From NCBI RefSeq assembly GCF_002897295.1, contig NZ_BEXF01000009.1:62001-126000 (forward strand): a stretch of DNA of 64,000 nucleotides, in the 5' to 3' direction. This stretch comes from Brevibacillus reuszeri. GTDB lineage: Bacteria > Bacillota > Bacilli > Brevibacillales > Brevibacillaceae. The notes beneath the pieces were generated by a model. That model had not been told where the DNA came from. It saw only the letters and a list, made by a program, of their open reading frames with translations, and did not search any database. This document shows, in pieces, positions 9,716-17,281 of this stretch. The number at the start of each line of letters is the position of its first letter. Positions within the stretch are counted from its first letter, which is position 1. The translations under genes and the position numbers were made by a program.

Positions 9716-10573
9716 ATGATAGTCAAGACATTCCAACAGCTAATCAAGGAGAAATACCAAGATCTTTCTCCTGGACAAAAGAAGGTTGCAGAATTTTTAG
9801 TAACTTCCCTGGAACAGAGCGCTCTCTATACGATTTCTCAAATTGCACGTGAAGTCGGCGTCAGTGAAACAACCGTCATTCGATTGGCGTATGCGCTGGG
9901 TTTAAACAGCTTTTCCGAGATGCAAAAAATGATTAGAGAAGAGATGCTTAGCCATAAACATCATGCTTCTCACTCCCTTTCCACTTCAGAAGAAGAAGAA
10001 GGAAAAGTAACGAACATATTCACTCATGCTATCCAGCATGAAAAGAAAATACTGGATTGTTTAATTGATCAAGTAAGAGAGGAAGATATCTGGAAAACAG
10101 TAGAGCTATTGATAAAAGCTGACCGAATCTTTGTTGGAGGCTTTCGGGAATCATATACTGCTGCTTACTGGCTATCCTACAAACTAAATCAGCTTCGTGA
10201 TCATGTCTTCGTTTCATCTGCGACTGGATATCATCCGGAAACATTGGCAAATTTCACAGAAAATTCAGTTGTGCTGTTAATTTCCTTGCCGCGCTACTCG
10301 AAAGAAGCTCTCGTTTTAGCTGAACAAGCAAAAGAACAAAATGCTACCTTAATTGCAATGACAGACCGACCATTATCACCAATCGGGCAGCTTGCAACGA
10401 TTTCATTGACTACTGGGGAAAATCACGAGATTTTTTCAGACCACATCTTGGCACTCCTTAGTATTTCCGAATTAATTGTAAAGGGTATGCACGAAAAAGA
10501 TTCAAAAAATATGCGGGCACGACGAGAAAAACTCGAACAGCTTTACAACCAGACTGGGATTTTTATCGAATAA
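9716..10573 (+). CDS. RpiR-family transcriptional regulator with SIS domain
   Basis: About 285 residues. The N-terminal 75 residues form the RpiR-type helix-turn-helix (TISQIAREVGVSETTVIRLA), and the C-terminal half is a SIS sugar-isomerase-type ligand-binding domain starting around ADRIFVGGFRESYTAAYWLS. The ATG at 9716 is chosen because GCGGAG lies six bases upstream; 9710 and a much longer extension to 9611 overlapping the preceding gene are also open. It is placed between the GNAT enzyme and the racemase, so it probably controls this small operon. RpiR SIS domains usually sense phosphosugars; the ligand here is unknown. Confidence 0.88.
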   Translation: MIVKTFQQLIKEKYQDLSPGQKKVAEFLVTSLEQSALYTISQIAREVGVSETTVIRLAYALGLNSFSEMQKMIREEMLSHKHHASHSLSTSEEEEGKVTNIFTHAIQHEKKILDCLIDQVREEDIWKTVELLIKADRIFVGGFRESYTAAYWLSYKLNQLRDHVFVSSATGYHPETLANFTENSVVLLISLPRYSKEALVLAEQAKEQNATLIAMTDRPLSPIGQLATISLTTGENHEIFSDHILALLSISELIVKGMHEKDSKNMRARREKLEQLYNQTGIFIE

Positions 10574-10591
10574 CAGAAAGAGGGACGTATT

Positions 10592-11698
10592 GTGAAGATT
10601 AATCGCGTAATTATTAGACGGTTGAAATTAGATTTGGTTCATCCCTTCACTACAAGTTTGGGAACAGAAAGAGATCGGGAATTTCTTCTTGTCGAGATTC
10701 AGAATGAGGATGGCTTATCCGGATGGGCAGAGTCGGTTGCAAGTGCTGACCCTTTTTATAAAGAAGAAACAGTAAAAACGAATTTGCATATCATGGAGGA
10801 TTTTCTTATCCCGATCCTTCAAAGAGAGGAAATCAGTCATCCAGATGATGTGTCGAAGCTCTTTTCACATATTCGCGGAAACTACATGGCGAAATCGGCC
10901 CTGGAAGGTGCCATTTGGGATTTATACGCAAGAGAAAAGAATATATCATTGGCAACTGCTTTAGGAGGAGTCAAGAAGCAGATCGAAGTAGGGGTTAGCA
11001 TCGGAATCCAGGATTCTATAGATCAGACGCTACGTAAAATTGAACGCAGTCTGTCAGAAGGGTATAAACGGATAAAAATTAAAATTAGACCAGGGTGGGA
11101 CGTGGAGGTAACACGTTCAGTACGTAAAGAATTCCCTGCGATTCCTCTAATGGTCGATGCAAACTCTGCGTACAGCCTAGCGGATATTGATCATTTGGCG
11201 CAACTGGACGAGTTTCAATTAATGATGATTGAGCAGCCTTTGGAACACGACGATTTGATTGATCACGCTGAATTACAAGCGCGCATTCAAACCCCTGTTT
11301 GTTTAGATGAAAGCATCCATTCCGCAGAAGATGTACGGAAAGCGATTAAGTTGGGAAGTACAAAGGTAATCAATATCAAAATTGGTCGAGTAGGCGGACT
11401 CACAGAAGCCAAAAAAATACATGATCTATGCCAACAGCACAATATCCCTGTTTGGTGTGGAGGAATGCTCGAATCCGGAATTGGAAGGGCACATAATATT
11501 GCCATGACTTCCCTCCCTAATTTTACGCTGCCTGGAGATACGGCTGCTTCCTCCAACTATTGGCATGCTGATATTATTAACCCGGAAGTAACCGTAGATA
11601 ACGGAATCATAACCGTTCCAGATGGGGTTGGAATCGGCTACACACCTGATATGAATAGAATAAAAGCCGTTACTTTGGAAGAGAAGGTTTATGGTTAA
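10592..11698 (+). CDS. N-succinylamino-acid racemase / o-succinylbenzoate synthase-family enzyme
   Basis: A 368-residue enolase-superfamily protein with a GTG start. Catalytic lysines are the pair Lys162-x-Lys164 (RIKIKIRPGWD) and Lys263 (INIKIGRVGG). The magnesium ligands are Asp189 (MVDANSAY), Glu214 (MIEQPL) and Asp239 (CLDES). The C-terminal GGMLESGIGR is typical of the MenC/NSAR group. No other menaquinone genes are nearby, while a GNAT acyltransferase and a serine hydrolase are. This favours racemisation of N-succinyl-amino acids (D-to-L conversion) over o-succinylbenzoate synthesis. Dual activity is common in this family. All catalytic residues are present. Confidence 0.88.
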   Translation: MKINRVIIRRLKLDLVHPFTTSLGTERDREFLLVEIQNEDGLSGWAESVASADPFYKEETVKTNLHIMEDFLIPILQREEISHPDDVSKLFSHIRGNYMAKSALEGAIWDLYAREKNISLATALGGVKKQIEVGVSIGIQDSIDQTLRKIERSLSEGYKRIKIKIRPGWDVEVTRSVRKEFPAIPLMVDANSAYSLADIDHLAQLDEFQLMMIEQPLEHDDLIDHAELQARIQTPVCLDESIHSAEDVRKAIKLGSTKVINIKIGRVGGLTEAKKIHDLCQQHNIPVWCGGMLESGIGRAHNIAMTSLPNFTLPGDTAASSNYWHADIINPEVTVDNGIITVPDGVGIGYTPDMNRIKAVTLEEKVYG

Positions 11699-11786
11699 GG
11701 AGTTAGAAAAAAACTGTCAAGGATAGTCCGTTAACAAGCTACATCCATTTTTGTATTCAGCCTGATCCCGAGAGGAGTTATGAAAT

Positions 11787-12872
11787 ATGGAACAAAGCAA
11801 TTCGATTGAACGGCAATCAAACCAGCTTGATGAACTATTTACGACTTTGGCAGATAAAAAGAAATTCAATGGAAACATTATGGTGCTCGATAAAGGCGTT
11901 CCCATTTACACAGGTTCATTCGGTTTCGCTCAGCTGGCTCCTTCTACGAGGTTGAATACCGATTCGGTTTTTGAGCTTGCGTCCGTTTCCAAAGCATTTA
12001 CCGCTATGGGCATCATGATTTTGCAAGAACAGGGAAAACTCAGCTACGAGGATCCAATCGAAAAATTCCTTCCTGATCTTCCATATGCAGATATTTCTGT
12101 ACAGAATCTGCTGACACATACGTCTGGTTTACCGGATTACATGGATTTATTTGAGCAATACTGGGATAGGTCCAAAATTGCTACGAACCATGATATTCTT
12201 GAGCAGCTCATGCTCCATAAGCCGGACGTCTATTTTCGTCCGAATGAAAAATATGAATATAGTAATACCGGATATGTGTTACTCGCCTTAATCATCGAGC
12301 AAGCGTCGGGAACAAGCTTTGCTGATTTTATGAAACAACGTATTTTTCATCCGCTTGAGATGGAGAAGACTCGCGTATACAACAGGAGATATTCTCAGGA
12401 GTCCATTGACAATTACGCTTATGGATACGTTTATTCCGAGCATTTGGATAAATATTGTTTGCCAGACGATTTAGCAGAGCACGATTTTGTGTTTTATCTG
12501 GATGGAATTCAGGGAGATGGAGTCGTTAATTCAACGCTTGAAGACTTGAGAAAATGGGATAGGGCCTTATATACAGAAAAGCTGGTAAGCAATGAGACCC
12601 TAGAAAAAGCCTTTTCGCCTGTTCTCTTGGCAGATCACCAATCTTATGATTACGGTTATGGCTGGCGGATTCGCAATGAGCCGGGTGTGGGAAAGGTTGT
12701 TTGCCATGGAGGTGGCTGGCCAGGATATCAAACCTGGTTGGGCCGTTATATCGATAAAGATAAAACGCTGATTTATCTTTCAAATATGGAACAGGACCAA
12801 GCACGGACACAAGCGACTATTGAAGCTGTAGAAAATATTATTTTTAATCGGCCCTATCAGATTCCGGAGTAA
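11787..12872 (+). CDS. Serine hydrolase of the class C beta-lactamase/DD-peptidase fold
   Basis: A 361-residue protein without a signal peptide. The nucleophile motif SxxK is Ser66-Val-Ser-Lys69 (ELASVSKAF), the YxN motif is YSN in YEYSNTGYVL, and a C-terminal HGG motif (VCHGGGWPGY) stands in place of KTG. These define the beta-lactamase-related family (Pfam Beta-lactamase) that includes D-aminopeptidases, esterases and DD-carboxypeptidases. The ATG at 11787 follows AGGAG by nine bases. It lies 88 bases after the racemase. Because the protein is predicted cytoplasmic, a peptidase or amidase acting on imported D-amino-acid derivatives is more likely than antibiotic resistance, but this is inference. 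Confidence 0.87.
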   Translation: MEQSNSIERQSNQLDELFTTLADKKKFNGNIMVLDKGVPIYTGSFGFAQLAPSTRLNTDSVFELASVSKAFTAMGIMILQEQGKLSYEDPIEKFLPDLPYADISVQNLLTHTSGLPDYMDLFEQYWDRSKIATNHDILEQLMLHKPDVYFRPNEKYEYSNTGYVLLALIIEQASGTSFADFMKQRIFHPLEMEKTRVYNRRYSQESIDNYAYGYVYSEHLDKYCLPDDLAEHDFVFYLDGIQGDGVVNSTLEDLRKWDRALYTEKLVSNETLEKAFSPVLLADHQSYDYGYGWRIRNEPGVGKVVCHGGGWPGYQTWLGRYIDKDKTLIYLSNMEQDQARTQATIEAVENIIFNRPYQIPE

Positions 12873-12901
12873 GGAAAGAACACCATTATTTCTTTAAGAA
12901 T

Positions 12902-12926
12902 AGCCGGGGAATCCGGCTTATTTTCA
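12902..12926 (+). terminator. Terminator after the beta-lactamase-fold hydrolase
   Basis: AGCCGG at 12902-12907 pairs with CCGGCT at 12913-12918 with a five-base loop, followed by TATTTTC. Confidence 0.7.
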
Positions 12927-12949
12927 TTCAGAAAAGGTAGGTAAGCGGC

Positions 12950-12985
12950 GCGATCCCACGACTTAGCCATGGGGATTGTTACGAA
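12950..12985 (+). mobile_element. Possible remnant of an IS200/IS605-type right end
   Basis: The stretch containing ATCCCACGACTTAGCCATGG near 12952-12971 resembles the hairpin that ends tnpB/omega-RNA regions of IS200/IS605-family elements, where a CCCACGACTT-type arm is common. No transposase or TnpB frame is next to it. It sits in the gene-free stretch 12873-13239, where nothing else but two terminators was seen. Confidence 0.25.
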
Positions 12986-13027
12986 CAAAAAAAGCTTTGA
13001 TAAACGATAAGGAAAATTATCAAAGCT
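12985..13027 (-). terminator. Terminator of the MerR regulator gene (reverse strand)
   Basis: AGCTTTGATAA at 12993-13003 and TTATCAAAGCT at 13017-13027 form a perfect 11-base stem. Read on the reverse strand the stem is followed by seven T residues, so it terminates transcription coming from 13240-14058. Confidence 0.75.
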
Positions 13028-13239
13028 ATATTAATAAAATTCTATGATTTGATTCTCTAGGCTACGCTTACGCTGATTGCGTGATTCCACCCCAATAAAG
13101 CTTCCAAATACTGTTGACCATTTGCACGACATCCTTTTAAAGGACTACTTATATAGGGAAGTGATAGTAGTGGGCGTTTTTTCGTTCAAAACTAACACTC
13201 CCTTTTTTACTGCTGACATCTCCTAAAGAGTGGAAGGCG

Positions 13240-14058
13240 CTACGACACACCAACTGAAATCCGAATAATGAAGTTATCAGGGTCCTTTTCAGTAAGGTAA
13301 TTAAGCATTTCCACTTCATACACATCGGTACTGACATGTAATCCCTTGCTGTTAATGTACTTTTTCAGCGTCGCGTATGTGGACGGCATACTTTCATACG
13401 ATCCAATATGATCCAAGACAGCGTACTTTCCTTTTGGTCTTGTAACCATTTTTTCTGTTTGAATAGGGTCGATAAGTTTATAGGCAATATAGTTTGGAAA
13501 GTAATGTTCAGATTGAAAACGTTCTTTACTCAAAATCGACCAAAGCGGAAACTCATGAAGGATGAGGTGTTTTTCGGAATAATCTCGATGCTCACTCAAC
13601 TTTTTGGCATATTCTTGCTCATCCAGACAATGCTCGATCTGCGTAGTAATGAAGTATTGCGCTTCACATTCCTCAATCATCGGAGTATCCCTCAAGTCAT
13701 TCATGGCTGTTTCGGTCATCTCGACAGCGCCCTTCAAAAAATACTGCATTCTTTGGATTCGAAGATGCTCCACTTCCAAGTCTCGTTGTTTCTGTTGAAT
13801 CAGGTTAACGAACATCGTTGAATTATGGTTCTGAAAAAAATCCTTGATCTCCTGCAAAGAACTGCCTGCCTTTTTGAGTACATTGATGATATCGAGCGCG
13901 TAGCATTGTTTAAAAGAGTAAAATCGATAGCCCTTTTCGTTAACAAAGTCAGGCTTTAAAAGCCCGATCTCGTCGTAGTGAAAAAGGGTGTGTTTCGTAA
14001 CGCCGCAGGTTTTGGCCATTTCACTAGTAGTAAAATACTTTTGCTGGATTTTCGACAT
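13240..14058 (-). CDS. MerR-family multidrug-responsive regulator (BmrR-like)
   Basis: A 272-residue one-component activator. The N-terminal winged helix-turn-helix is seen in YFTTSEMAKTCGVTKHTLFH followed by YDEIGLLKPDFVNEKGYRFY, the MerR signature. A coiled-coil linker spans about residues 75-120, and the C-terminal 150 residues resemble the GyrI-like drug-binding domain of BmrR (YAVLDHIGSYESMPSTYATL). It is transcribed divergently from the MFS efflux pump at 14248. The intergenic region holds a promoter with a 19-base spacer and an internal dyad, the standard MerR target. It therefore probably activates the pump when it binds toxic compounds. Confidence 0.92.
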   Translation of the reverse strand: MSKIQQKYFTTSEMAKTCGVTKHTLFHYDEIGLLKPDFVNEKGYRFYSFKQCYALDIINVLKKAGSSLQEIKDFFQNHNSTMFVNLIQQKQRDLEVEHLRIQRMQYFLKGAVEMTETAMNDLRDTPMIEECEAQYFITTQIEHCLDEQEYAKKLSEHRDYSEKHLILHEFPLWSILSKERFQSEHYFPNYIAYKLIDPIQTEKMVTRPKGKYAVLDHIGSYESMPSTYATLKKYINSKGLHVSTDVYEVEMLNYLTEKDPDNFIIRISVGVS

Positions 14059-14129
14059 GGATTACCACTCCCAATAATTTTCATTCCATACTTTTATGAT
14101 AAATAAATTATATAATGAATGATTTATCC

Positions 14130-14160
14130 TTGACTATAGGGTTACCCGATAGTTTAAATT
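14130..14160 (+). promoter_or_regulatory. MerR-type promoter/operator of the MFS efflux gene
   Basis: TTGACT at 14130-14135 is separated by 19 bases from TAAATT at 14155-14160. The spacer region contains the dyad ACTATAGGG (14133-14141) and CCCGATAGT (14145-14153), matching in 8 of 9 positions. An over-long spacer with a central dyad is the hallmark of promoters untwisted by MerR-family activators. Confidence 0.8.
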
Positions 14161-14247
14161 CGTAATCGTACAAAATTTAGCAACAACGTGAAATTCTCTA
14201 CGATCTAGAATGAACATTCCGTATGTTTGCGTTTGGAGGAAAAAAGC

Positions 14248-15453
14248 ATGACATTACTATTAAAAAATCGGGGCTCCGTATTGATTCTGATGTTCAATAT
14301 TTTCCTCGTTTTTACTGGGATCGGCCTTATCATACCGATCATGCCTAAGTTCATTACGGAATTGGGTATTAGCGGAAGCACAGTCGGCTTATTGGTTGCA
14401 GCTTTTTCGCTGACACAGCTTCTTTTCTCACCAATTGCGGGTCGTTTGGCGGATTCTTTTGGAAGAAAACGAATGATTGTCATTGGCTTAATCATATTCG
14501 CATTCACTGAATGGCTGTTTGGGATAGCGACAAACTCGGAGCTGCTGTTCCTCTCGAGGCTGCTCGGAGGTATTAGTGCAGCCATGATTATGCCAGCTGT
14601 AATGGCTTGTGTGGCGGACGTCACGACGAATGAAGAACGTGCTGCTGGGATGGGCTATATAAACGCGGCGATTACAACTGGCTTTATTATCGGACCAGGT
14701 ATTGGCGGATATATCGCCGAATTTGGGATTCGCGTACCCTTTTATTCCGCAGCGGTTGCGGGGATGATTGCAGCAGGGTTTACACTGCTTTTCCTGCCGG
14801 AGTCGCGCTCGGTCAAAGAAGCACCATCTAAATCTTCAACAATTGTAAAACAGAGACCAGGACTTTTCTCACAGCTAGGGCAGATCTATCGAGAGCCGTA
14901 TTTTTTAAGCTTGATAATTGTGTTTGTAATGTCTTTCGGACTGGCCAATTTTGAAACGGTCTTCGGACTGTTCGTCGATCATAAATTCGGATTCGGTCCA
15001 AAAGATATTGCCTTTATCATTACATTCGGCTCGATTGCGGGGGCGGTGGTTCAAGCTACTTGCTTTAGCTGGATTTTGAACAGGTTTGGCGAGAAGCGAG
15101 TCATCTCGGTCTGCTTATTTTTTGCAGGTTTGTTTATTCTCCTGACGCTGTTCGTCCACAAATTCTGGGCTATTTTTGCAGTGACCTTCATTATCTTTTT
15201 AGCGATTGATATTTTGCGTCCAGCTATCGGTACGCAAATGTCGATGGTTGCCGAGGATCAACAAGGATACGTTGCTGGACTTAACTCATCCTTTACTAGT
15301 CTTGGCAATATTGCCGGGCCAGTAGTGGCTGGGTATATGTTTGATGTGAATCTCAACTCACCTTACATGCTCGCATCGATCATCCTGTTTATCTGTTTTG
15401 GCTTATCGCTGAGAGGTAAGAAGCGTAAACAGCTGAAGGCAGGAGCAGCCTAA
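14248..15453 (+). CDS. MFS multidrug efflux transporter (Bmr/NorA type, DHA1)
   Basis: A 401-residue, 12-helix proton-driven exporter. Motif A is seen as GRLADSFGRKRMIVIG (about residues 60-75), and the antiporter motif C as TGFIIGPGIGGYIAE in helix 5. The ATG at 14248 follows TTTGGAGGA; an upstream in-frame start at 14227 precedes that site. It is divergent from, and probably activated by, the MerR regulator at 13240-14058. Norfloxacin/cationic-dye efflux is the best comparison, but the natural substrate is unknown. Confidence 0.9.
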   Translation: MTLLLKNRGSVLILMFNIFLVFTGIGLIIPIMPKFITELGISGSTVGLLVAAFSLTQLLFSPIAGRLADSFGRKRMIVIGLIIFAFTEWLFGIATNSELLFLSRLLGGISAAMIMPAVMACVADVTTNEERAAGMGYINAAITTGFIIGPGIGGYIAEFGIRVPFYSAAVAGMIAAGFTLLFLPESRSVKEAPSKSSTIVKQRPGLFSQLGQIYREPYFLSLIIVFVMSFGLANFETVFGLFVDHKFGFGPKDIAFIITFGSIAGAVVQATCFSWILNRFGEKRVISVCLFFAGLFILLTLFVHKFWAIFAVTFIIFLAIDILRPAIGTQMSMVAEDQQGYVAGLNSSFTSLGNIAGPVVAGYMFDVNLNSPYMLASIILFICFGLSLRGKKRKQLKAGAA

Positions 15454-15476
15454 TACAAAAATTCGACAAACTATGC

Positions 15477-15508
15477 AAAATCCCGATATCTTGTATCGGG
15501 ATTTTTTC
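15477..15508 (+). terminator. Terminator of the MFS efflux gene
   Basis: AATCCCGATA at 15479-15488 pairs perfectly with TATCGGGATT at 15494-15503, followed by a T-run. The A-run upstream also makes it usable from the other strand. Confidence 0.85.
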
Positions 15509-15568
15509 TTTTTCCCAAACAATCTGCCGCGTTTCTCGATCAGGAGTTCATAAAAATCTTGAGGTTCC

Positions 15569-15588
15569 TTAGGGTACTCCATTAGGGT
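15569..15588 (+). promoter_or_regulatory. Activator site (TTAGGGT direct repeat) upstream of the M19 dipeptidase
   Basis: TTAGGGT at 15569-15575 and 15582-15588, repeated every 13 bases, about 100 bases upstream of the -24 element at 15685. The same half-site recurs before three other sigma-54 promoters in this window (near 20562, 23782 and 35398). Role inferred. Confidence 0.55.
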
Positions 15589-15684
15589 GTAGCTGGTTCC
15601 AATTCGACCGTTCTTGTTTTTGTCCATGTATGTAAATTCCGTTATAAAACGTCCTTATTCTTCTAAATTCTCTCCAACTTATCT

Positions 15685-15700
15685 TGGCACCGAACATGCA
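15685..15700 (+). promoter_or_regulatory. Sigma-54 promoter of the M19 dipeptidase
   Basis: TGGCACC at 15685-15691, then ATGCA at 15696-15700, with GG and GC 12 bases apart. The first T of the -12 TTGC is A, so the match is slightly weaker than at the other sites. It lies about 105 bases upstream of the start at 15804. Confidence 0.65.
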
Positions 15701-15803
15701 AGTGGATCATCTGGGAAAGATCATGCTAGAGCTTCCACATGTTGTCCGCCCCCACAACTCCACCCGAAGTCCAATCGAGTAAGCAAAGAAAGGTGTGATT
15801 TTC

Positions 15804-17069
15804 ATGCAAAAAAAGGATTACAAAGGGTATCGTGCATATCAGTATTTAGAGCCAGGTGTCGATTTCAAAGAGTTTAAGCTATCAAAAGAAACGGGCTTAT
15901 TCCCACCGTACACGATCCCGTTGACAGAGGCACAAGAAGAGCGGGCAAAACGGCTATTTGAAGAAAATTTGGTAATCTCTCTTCATGACCACATGTTTGT
16001 TGCGCCTGAGAATCTGAATGAATTCTTCGAGTTTCGTCGGTGGGGCAGGGACAGCATGGGGTATGAAGGGTTGAGCAAGTCTGGTCTGGATTGCGTTTTT
16101 GATAATCTCATGAATGGAACCGCAATGATCACCTCTCGCGCGGGGTGGAAATGGGATGATATCCTGTTTGACTTGGGCATGCGTTTGTGTGATATCGCTC
16201 ATCAGGACATGGTTGTTCTCGGACTCACCACGGATGATATTCGTCAGGCAAAGAAAAATAGAAAGATTGCCTTCGTCGCTTCTTTGGAAGCATCTACGAT
16301 GATCGAGAATGAGCTTGATCGATTGGATATTCTATATGGCTTCGGTGTTCGCTGCATGGGGATCGCTTACAGTGAAGGCAATTCACTCGGATACGGATTA
16401 AAGGAGAAAAACGACGGCGGCCTAACTGAGTTCGGCAGACAGGCTGTGCGCCGTATGAACAAGCTCGGAATTGCCATCGATATCTCTCACTCCGGGGACA
16501 AAACCTCGCTGGATACGATTGAGACGAGCGAAAAACCGATTTTCATTACTCATGCAGGTGCTAGGGCACTTTGGGACTCCAATCGCTTGAAGCCGGATCA
16601 CGTCATTCGAGCTTGCGCGGAGCGCGGCGGTGTTATTGGCATTGAGGCAGCTCCCCATACAACGATGACAAAAAATCAGCCGAGGCACAATCTTGATTCT
16701 TTCATGGAGCATTTCGAGTATTGTGCGAACCTGGTTGGTATTGATCATGTCGCTTTTGGACCAGATGTATTGTTCGGTGACCATGTCGGCATCCATCGCG
16801 TTTTCGCAAGTGCCTTATCGATATCAGCGGCTCATGGCAAAAAAGATTTTGAGGAAGTCGATTATGTCGAGGGGATCGAAAATCCGACCGAAGCGTTTCC
16901 GAATATCGTCCGTTGGTTGATCACACGCGGTTATTCTGATGAAGATATTGCAAAAGTGATAGGCGGCAATATCATGCGGGTCCTCGATGAAGTATGGTAT
17001 CACCCGAAAACGATGGGTGTAGAAAAAAAGACGAAAAAGCTACTGTCTGATCTCGACATGCCCAACTAG
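15804..17069 (+). CDS. Membrane dipeptidase-family peptidase (M19)
   Basis: A 421-residue TIM-barrel metallopeptidase of family M19, which cleaves dipeptides, often with a D-residue at the C-terminal position. Recognisable elements are SLHDHM (residues 59-64) where canonical enzymes have a His-x-Asp metal pair, so the second ligand is His here. Others are the bridging Glu in FVASLEAS, the His ligands in IDISHSGDKT and FITHAGARAL, and FGPD near the end. The ATG at 15804 lies ten bases after AAGG; a GTG at 15795 is too close. No signal peptide is present, so it is cytoplasmic. It has its own sigma-54 promoter with TTAGGGT sites and precedes the activator gene. Confidence 0.9.
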   Translation: MQKKDYKGYRAYQYLEPGVDFKEFKLSKETGLFPPYTIPLTEAQEERAKRLFEENLVISLHDHMFVAPENLNEFFEFRRWGRDSMGYEGLSKSGLDCVFDNLMNGTAMITSRAGWKWDDILFDLGMRLCDIAHQDMVVLGLTTDDIRQAKKNRKIAFVASLEASTMIENELDRLDILYGFGVRCMGIAYSEGNSLGYGLKEKNDGGLTEFGRQAVRRMNKLGIAIDISHSGDKTSLDTIETSEKPIFITHAGARALWDSNRLKPDHVIRACAERGGVIGIEAAPHTTMTKNQPRHNLDSFMEHFEYCANLVGIDHVAFGPDVLFGDHVGIHRVFASALSISAAHGKKDFEEVDYVEGIENPTEAFPNIVRWLITRGYSDEDIAKVIGGNIMRVLDEVWYHPKTMGVEKKTKKLLSDLDMPN

Positions 17070-17101
17070 AAAACGCAAAAAAGAGCAATTTGATACGCTC
17101 A

Positions 17102-17158
17102 AGATAGTTCTCGCTTAGCATTTTTTCTCGCTAATAGGAGACCTATCTTTCTTTTTAT
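17102..17158 (+). terminator. Terminator after the M19 dipeptidase
   Basis: AGATAGTTCTC beginning at 17102 pairs with GAGACCTATCT ending at 17148 (one mismatch), followed by TTCTTTTT. Confidence 0.55.
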
Positions 17159-17281
17159 CTGTACCATCGATTCCTAATAAATTCCAGCTAGATCAAAAAA
17201 ATTTTAGCCTCTATTAACCAGAGGGGTTCCCATACTAAGATGATAGAGAAATATCAGTATGAATATCTGGGGAGGGATACT

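Noticed and set aside
10592-11698. MenC as a menaquinone biosynthesis gene
   Set aside because: No other men genes nearby; the GNAT and hydrolase neighbours fit N-succinylamino-acid racemisation better, though activity could be dual.
15403-15627. Reverse-strand frame encoding MDKNKNGRIGTSYTLMEYPK and more, resembling part of a replication-initiator protein
   Set aside because: No ribosome site, it crosses the strong terminator at 15477-15508, and its LMEYPKE part is simply the complement of the TTAGGGT activator repeats.
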